Assembly (NCBI GenBank): GCA_029250425.1
Contig: JAQXFF010000328.1
Span: 1-8,249, forward strand
DNA length: 8,249 bases
Direction: 5' to 3'
Source of the DNA: Candidatus Thalassarchaeaceae archaeon
GTDB lineage: Archaea; Thermoplasmatota; Poseidoniia; Poseidoniales; Thalassarchaeaceae
A program made the translations under genes and the position numbers. The notes beneath the pieces are model-generated. The model did no database searches and was not told the origin of the DNA. It saw nothing but the letters and a program-made list of their open reading frames with translations. Shown piece by piece: positions 5,089 through 8,249 of the stretch (position 1 is its first letter; each line of letters starts with the position of its first letter).

Positions 5089-6222
5089 ATGCCTGAGGCG
5101 CCCACGCCTCCAGCCCGTCGCAATTTCGGCTCGGAATTGAATCTCGAGAAATTACTCAGGAACGGGGCTGCTTTTGCATTATTCGTTGTTTCAATACTGC
5201 TCGTCGTTTGGGCGGTCGGTTTCTTAGAACGGGGACTATTGGACCCATACACACCTGAACTAGCACAAAGACATGAAGAATTCAAGCAATTATCCGGTTT
5301 TGACAATGTCACAACGAGCGGAAACGGAGTGGATGTTTGCATCGTCGACACAGGCATTGACATCGGCCACCCAGATTTAGCACACCTTCAACTTGCAGGA
5401 TGGAAAGATTTTGTTGGCAACAGAGGAGACCCTTACGATGACCAAGGGCATGGAACTGCGATGGCCGGCATATTGGTTGCGAAAAATCGACTCCCAGGTA
5501 TTGCACCCAATGTCAATTTACACATTGCCAAGGCCATTTCCAAGTCGGGAACTGGGTCTGATACCGATATTGCAGCGGCTGTAGATTGGTGTGCAGATAG
5601 TGGAGTGGACATCATTTCTCTAAGCCTTGGAGGAACACAGGGGATCGACTGGATTTTCATTGAAACAGATGAGCTAGAGGATTCAGTCGACAATGCGATA
5701 GATCAGGGTATCTTTGTGGTTGCTGCCGCAGGCAATGATGGAGGGCCTGATGATGATGGCGATGTAGCCAGCCCGGGCAGTGTCTCAGATGTCATCTGTG
5801 TTGGGGCAATCGATACAGATGGGACCATTTGGAGCAATTCATCCGCAGGCAATAATGGATTCAATCCACCAACTACAATGAACCCATTTGGTCGCTTGAA
5901 TCCTGACAAGAAACCCGAACTTGTTGCCCCAGGAGAAAAATTGGCCATTCTGAATGCACAAATCGATTCAGATAGCCTCTATGCTTGGGGCTCAGGCACA
6001 AGTGGGGCAACTGTTTGGGTCAGTGGCGCGATTGCACATCTACTCGAACACCGACCCGATCTCGGACAAAATGGGACGTCAGGCGGTTCAAGAAACACCG
6101 TGGAAGATGTCAAAGACTGGATTAAGGATAGTGTGGAGCCGAAAACTGGCCAGTCAGAACACGATAACTACTACGGATATGGATTGCTGAAAGTTGATTC
6201 GCTACTCGCAATGGCAAGTTAA
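5089..6222 (+). CDS. Membrane-anchored subtilisin-like serine protease (peptidase S8)
   Basis: From the ATG the protein has 377 residues; a CTG at 5059 would give 387. A short cytoplasmic N-terminus is followed by one hydrophobic segment (about 28-48), probably an uncleaved signal anchor that puts the catalytic domain outside the cell. All S8 landmarks are present: catalytic Asp87 in CIVDTGID, His121 in GHGTAMAGI, oxyanion Asn216 in AAAGNDGG, and Ser305 in GTSGAT. The serine motif is GTSGATVWVSG instead of the usual GTSMATPHVSG. Only about 30 residues lie between the membrane segment and the catalytic core, so there is no room for a normal I9-type propeptide that would fold and inhibit the enzyme. 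An acidic loop (GGPDDDGD, 218-225) may bind calcium. It is the last gene of the trio and is probably translated by coupling to the desulfurase. Its substrates are unknown; envelope protein processing or peptide scavenging are options. Confidence 0.93.
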   Translation: MPEAPTPPARRNFGSELNLEKLLRNGAAFALFVVSILLVVWAVGFLERGLLDPYTPELAQRHEEFKQLSGFDNVTTSGNGVDVCIVDTGIDIGHPDLAHLQLAGWKDFVGNRGDPYDDQGHGTAMAGILVAKNRLPGIAPNVNLHIAKAISKSGTGSDTDIAAAVDWCADSGVDIISLSLGGTQGIDWIFIETDELEDSVDNAIDQGIFVVAAAGNDGGPDDDGDVASPGSVSDVICVGAIDTDGTIWSNSSAGNNGFNPPTTMNPFGRLNPDKKPELVAPGEKLAILNAQIDSDSLYAWGSGTSGATVWVSGAIAHLLEHRPDLGQNGTSGGSRNTVEDVKDWIKDSVEPKTGQSEHDNYYGYGLLKVDSLLAMAS

Positions 6223-7001
6223 GCCTGAATGATACCCACCAATGTTCCTCCAAATAACGGAACAAAACCAACAGGGTTGGTTTGATTAATTGAGGTGATA
6301 AATTGGGCCCATTCATTGAATGCGGCGACCCTTGCTTGGTCAGGATTTTCTGGACCTGATTCTGGGATTTCACCCACATCGGCTACAGGTACTTCTGGTT
6401 CGGATGTAAGAATAAGGCCACCTGGAACCAACATGTCAAGTGAACGTTTGATTGCGGCCACCTTACCTACATCACCAACATCGACAATGATGATTTCATA
6501 CGGCGCCCTTAGTGGCGGCGATGAAGCGTAGGCCGCCTCATCCGTGGTTGTATTTGCAGCCTGCCAACTGTCCAATTCTGCACATAATGATTCATACTCA
6601 CCCACCCGCACATGTGCCCAATCTTCTGCATCGTAGCGTCGAAGAAGGCGGGTAAGTATGACTCCGAATTTCCCTCCGGCTTCAACCATATCAAAATGGT
6701 CAGGTGGCGAATTATTTGACCAGTGATCAAGTAACCATGCACTCAAGTGACCGATTCCAGAACCCACTTCACAAACTCGGTTGGGTTGAACCCGCGCAAT
6801 GATATCACGAATTCGCCGCCGTAAACTCGTTGGCATTGAGTCCAATTCCATATGCTCAAGTTGTGCACCAATCGATGCAGCGACATCTGGCTCATTCTTT
6901 GGTTGATCTGGATTCTTGGACAGCAATGCTGCCAAGGCGTCTTCAATACTTAGCCCCACATTTCGCCGGGTACGCAATTGGTTTTCAATTCTCGGAGTCA
7001 T
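6219..7001 (-). CDS. Class I SAM-dependent methyltransferase-like protein
   Basis: The 260-residue protein has a helical N-terminal part (1-70) and then a Rossmann-type core. Motif I is CEVGSGIGHLS (77-87). FDMVEAGG (103-110) gives the acidic residue after strand 2 that would hold the SAM ribose. YEIIIVDVGD (168-177) is strand 4 and LVPGGLILTSE (191-201) is strand 5. This order is typical of class I methyltransferases, and the strand-5 form resembles O-methyltransferases. The C-terminus ends in the strands VGFVPLFG and TLVGIIQA, as expected for strands 6 and 7. The substrate cannot be read from the sequence. It is convergent with the protease gene, with stop codons sharing TTAA, and divergent from the zinc-finger gene across a 50-bp spacer with two palindromes. 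No Shine-Dalgarno precedes the ATG at 7001. A later Met51 is a less likely start because the first 50 residues look like normal coding sequence. Confidence 0.85.
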   Translation of the reverse strand: MTPRIENQLRTRRNVGLSIEDALAALLSKNPDQPKNEPDVAASIGAQLEHMELDSMPTSLRRRIRDIIARVQPNRVCEVGSGIGHLSAWLLDHWSNNSPPDHFDMVEAGGKFGVILTRLLRRYDAEDWAHVRVGEYESLCAELDSWQAANTTTDEAAYASSPPLRAPYEIIIVDVGDVGKVAAIKRSLDMLVPGGLILTSEPEVPVADVGEIPESGPENPDQARVAAFNEWAQFITSINQTNPVGFVPLFGGTLVGIIQA

Positions 7002-7006
7002 GGGAT

Positions 7007-7021
7007 GTGGTGAAATACCAC
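7007..7021. promoter_or_regulatory. Inverted repeat GTGGT-GAAAT-ACCAC in the divergent spacer
   Basis: The 5-bp arms are perfect and the 5-nt centre is AT-rich. It is the only AT-rich spot in the 50-bp spacer, so it may double as a TATA-like element for one or both directions or as an operator. Its centre is 38 nt before the zinc-finger ATG, which would give a leader of about 10 nt carrying that gene's Shine-Dalgarno. Confidence 0.35.
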
Positions 7022-7028
7022 CTGCGAG

Positions 7029-7041
7029 CCGGTCGGACCGG
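7029..7041. repeat. Perfect palindrome CCGGTC-G-GACCGG in the divergent spacer
   Basis: The 6-bp arms are perfect around a single G. It lies 8 nt from the other inverted repeat, and its right arm touches the Shine-Dalgarno of the zinc-finger gene. It could be a regulator site or an RNA hairpin that masks the ribosome binding site. It is too small and too near a start codon to be a terminator for either flanking gene. Confidence 0.4.
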
Positions 7042-7046
7042 AGGAG
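7040..7046 (+). promoter_or_regulatory. Strong Shine-Dalgarno fixing the zinc-finger gene start
   Basis: GGAGGAG ends 5 nt before the ATG at 7052. It is the best ribosome binding site in the window and decides the start. The open frame extends upstream to 6830, but that part lies wholly across the spacer and the opposite-strand methyltransferase gene. An ATG at 7047 is out of frame. Confidence 0.8.
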
Positions 7047-7051
7047 ATGTC

Positions 7052-7762
7052 ATGGACGAGGATGTCGAGGAACTAGACAACGTCACACGTTGTCCTGGCT
7101 GCAACACACGACAGGGTCATGAAATCCTCAAGGAAAAGGCGCTCAAGGGGGATGTCGGAATTGATTATTTGTTGCGATGTGAAGGCTGTGGAAATGTTCA
7201 CACGGTGATTTTTCGGAATGCAAAACCTGTTACGGTTCGCTTCACACTATCGGATGGGCCCGATTCGTTCCCACATGAATTAGAGGTTGACGATGATGAA
7301 ATTTTTGTGCTGTATGATGAATTTGAGGCGCTAGGCTTGGTCTGGAGTATCACTCGCTTGGAAACTGATGGTGATGAAAAGCCACGCACACTGCCAGCTC
7401 GGAAAGTAAGACGCGTTTGGGCATCTCGCATTGATCTTGCAAGAATTAAGCGCACATTCAGCGATGGTGAATTATCCTTCTCCGACACCATCGAAGTAGA
7501 GCCCGAAAAGGTATTTTCTTGTGGAACCATTGTCAAACATCGTGGTGAAACATGGAGGATTCGGGCACTACATTCAGGCACTGCTCGAACTTTGACTGGT
7601 AAAATGGAGGCACGCAATATCAAGAGGATTTTCCTTCATCGACCTCCATCACGTGAGGAAATCATTGAGAAGCGAAAGATTGACCGTGGCAGATGGAAAG
7701 GTCAAAATTTCCCCGGCCGTGAAGAGCATCAAGAAAAGTGGCGTAGTGATCGAGATGAATGA
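7052..7762 (+). CDS. HVO_0476-type archaeal zinc-finger protein (COG1326-like)
   Basis: The 236-residue protein begins with a zinc ribbon: CPGC at 14-17 and CEGC at 43-46, the four cysteines expected to hold one zinc. It is followed by two related beta-rich segments. The segment at about 62-125 contains VLYDEFEALG, ITRLE and ARKVRRVWAS. The segment at about 128-195 contains IKRTFSDGE, a shorter FSCGTIVKHRG, WRIRALHS and ARNIKRIFLH. The pairing of a zinc ribbon with modules ending in Arg-Val-x-Trp-Ala fits the uncharacterised archaeal HVO_0476/COG1326 family, whose function is not known. The C-terminal 40 residues are highly charged (PPSREEIIEKRK and onward), suggesting a nucleic-acid-binding tail. 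The likely setting is cytoplasmic RNA or DNA metabolism, which is inference. The next gene overlaps its end by 8 nt, so the two are probably co-translated. Confidence 0.85.
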   Translation: MDEDVEELDNVTRCPGCNTRQGHEILKEKALKGDVGIDYLLRCEGCGNVHTVIFRNAKPVTVRFTLSDGPDSFPHELEVDDDEIFVLYDEFEALGLVWSITRLETDGDEKPRTLPARKVRRVWASRIDLARIKRTFSDGELSFSDTIEVEPEKVFSCGTIVKHRGETWRIRALHSGTARTLTGKMEARNIKRIFLHRPPSREEIIEKRKIDRGRWKGQNFPGREEHQEKWRSDRDE

Positions 7763-8249
7763 ACGCCATGATCCTAGCGCATGTAGACGTATAGTGCGTG
7801 ATGCGAAGAAAAATGGATTATCTCGAGAATTGTTCGACTTAGCACAGGATTTGCAAGATGGGGTTTACCGAGCCGAAGCACTCTGCGGATTGTGTGCCTC
7901 AGAGGACATGGCTGAAGAAGACAGAGTTGAATGGGTACCAATCATTGTAGAGTCAATGCTTGAAGAAGAGCGAGCATGGAGATTGGCTGAGAGTATCGGA
8001 ATAATTGCAAAATCAACTGCCAATTGGCCCGGCGGCCGGGCCCGCAAAACAATGATTGAGAATCTCATCGGCATGACGGGTGGATTGCCCACAGGCGAAG
8101 CACGTGTCGATGCACTGAAATCCATTGCAAATAGGGTGCCAAAACAAACATTGCCAGAACTATTCCTCTTGGCTGTGGAAAATCAGGGGATGGAGGCAAA
8201 AGCCGCCAGACCAATCATGAAGGCAATTGTCAACACCGGAGATCTGGAG
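7755..8249 (+). CDS. Helical-repeat (HEAT-like) hypothetical protein, N-terminal 165 codons (runs off right edge)
   Basis: Hand translation from the ATG at 7755 is open to the window end, so the 3' part is missing. The start overlaps the zinc-finger gene by 8 nt in a different frame; an ATG at 7759 closes after 11 codons. The sequence is almost wholly alpha-helical, with helix pairs that recur about every 35-40 residues. Examples are the RELFDLAQDL, RVEWVPIIVESML, RAWRLAESIGIIA, RKTMIENLIGM and ARVDALKSIANRV segments. Alternating Leu/Ile/Ala faces and short Gly/Pro turns suit a HEAT- or ARM-like solenoid used for protein binding. There is no signal peptide or membrane segment. I do not recognise the family, and its operon position with a zinc-ribbon protein is the only functional clue. 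Confidence 0.75.
   Translation, partial: MNERHDPSACRRIVRDAKKNGLSRELFDLAQDLQDGVYRAEALCGLCASEDMAEEDRVEWVPIIVESMLEEERAWRLAESIGIIAKSTANWPGGRARKTMIENLIGMTGGLPTGEARVDALKSIANRVPKQTLPELFLLAVENQGMEAKAARPIMKAIVNTGDLE

Noticed and set aside
6830..7051. N-terminal extension of the zinc-finger protein to 6830
   Set aside because: It is antisense to the methyltransferase gene, and a strong GGAGGAG fixes the start at 7052.
1..8249. CRISPR array, insertion sequence, integrase or toxin-antitoxin module
   Set aside because: No regularly spaced repeats, terminal inverted repeats with a transposase, or matching protein motifs were seen on either strand.

Overview
The window looks like a chromosomal segment from an archaeon, most likely a marine planktonic euryarchaeote of the Marine Group II / Poseidoniales type. 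This placement is an inference and rests on four things. There is an HVO_0476/COG1326-type zinc-finger gene, a family described from archaea. There is a long signal-peptide-bearing secreted protein built from Asn/Thr/Ser-rich beta-sandwich modules. Promoters are TATA-like with short leaders. The genome has moderate GC, and the only strongly GC-rich spot lies in a non-coding stretch. No rRNA, CRISPR array, transposase or phage gene is visible.

Layout: (1) positions 1-2182, minus strand, carry the first 727 codons of a large secreted protein that continues past the left edge. (2) Positions 2183-2778 hold no convincing protein gene. They contain two divergent tRNA genes, tRNA-Thr(GGT) on minus and tRNA-Ser(GGA) on plus, several perfect small inverted repeats, a T-run terminator, and a GC-rich hairpin region that may be an undescribed small RNA. 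(3) Positions 2779-6222, plus strand, form a tight three-gene set: a six-helix membrane protein with a C-terminal double zinc-ribbon-like tail, a SufS-type cysteine desulfurase starting 4 nt after it, and a membrane-anchored subtilisin-like protease. The protease reading frame begins at or just after the desulfurase stop. (4) Positions 6219-7001, minus strand, carry a class I SAM-dependent methyltransferase-like gene. It is convergent with the protease, and the two stop codons share the tetranucleotide TTAA. (5) Positions 7052-8249, plus strand, hold the HVO_0476-type zinc-finger gene and an overlapping helical-repeat gene cut off by the right edge. A 50-bp divergent spacer with two perfect palindromes separates them from the methyltransferase.

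The plus-strand trio is probably co-transcribed. It joins a cysteine desulfurase to a cysteine-rich membrane protein and an external serine protease, with no recognisable Fe-S scaffold gene in the window. The products could act together at the cell envelope, but the sequence alone does not say how. The most worthwhile checks are the possible CTG start of the protease, the hairpin-rich region after tRNA-Ser, and the conservation of the trio.
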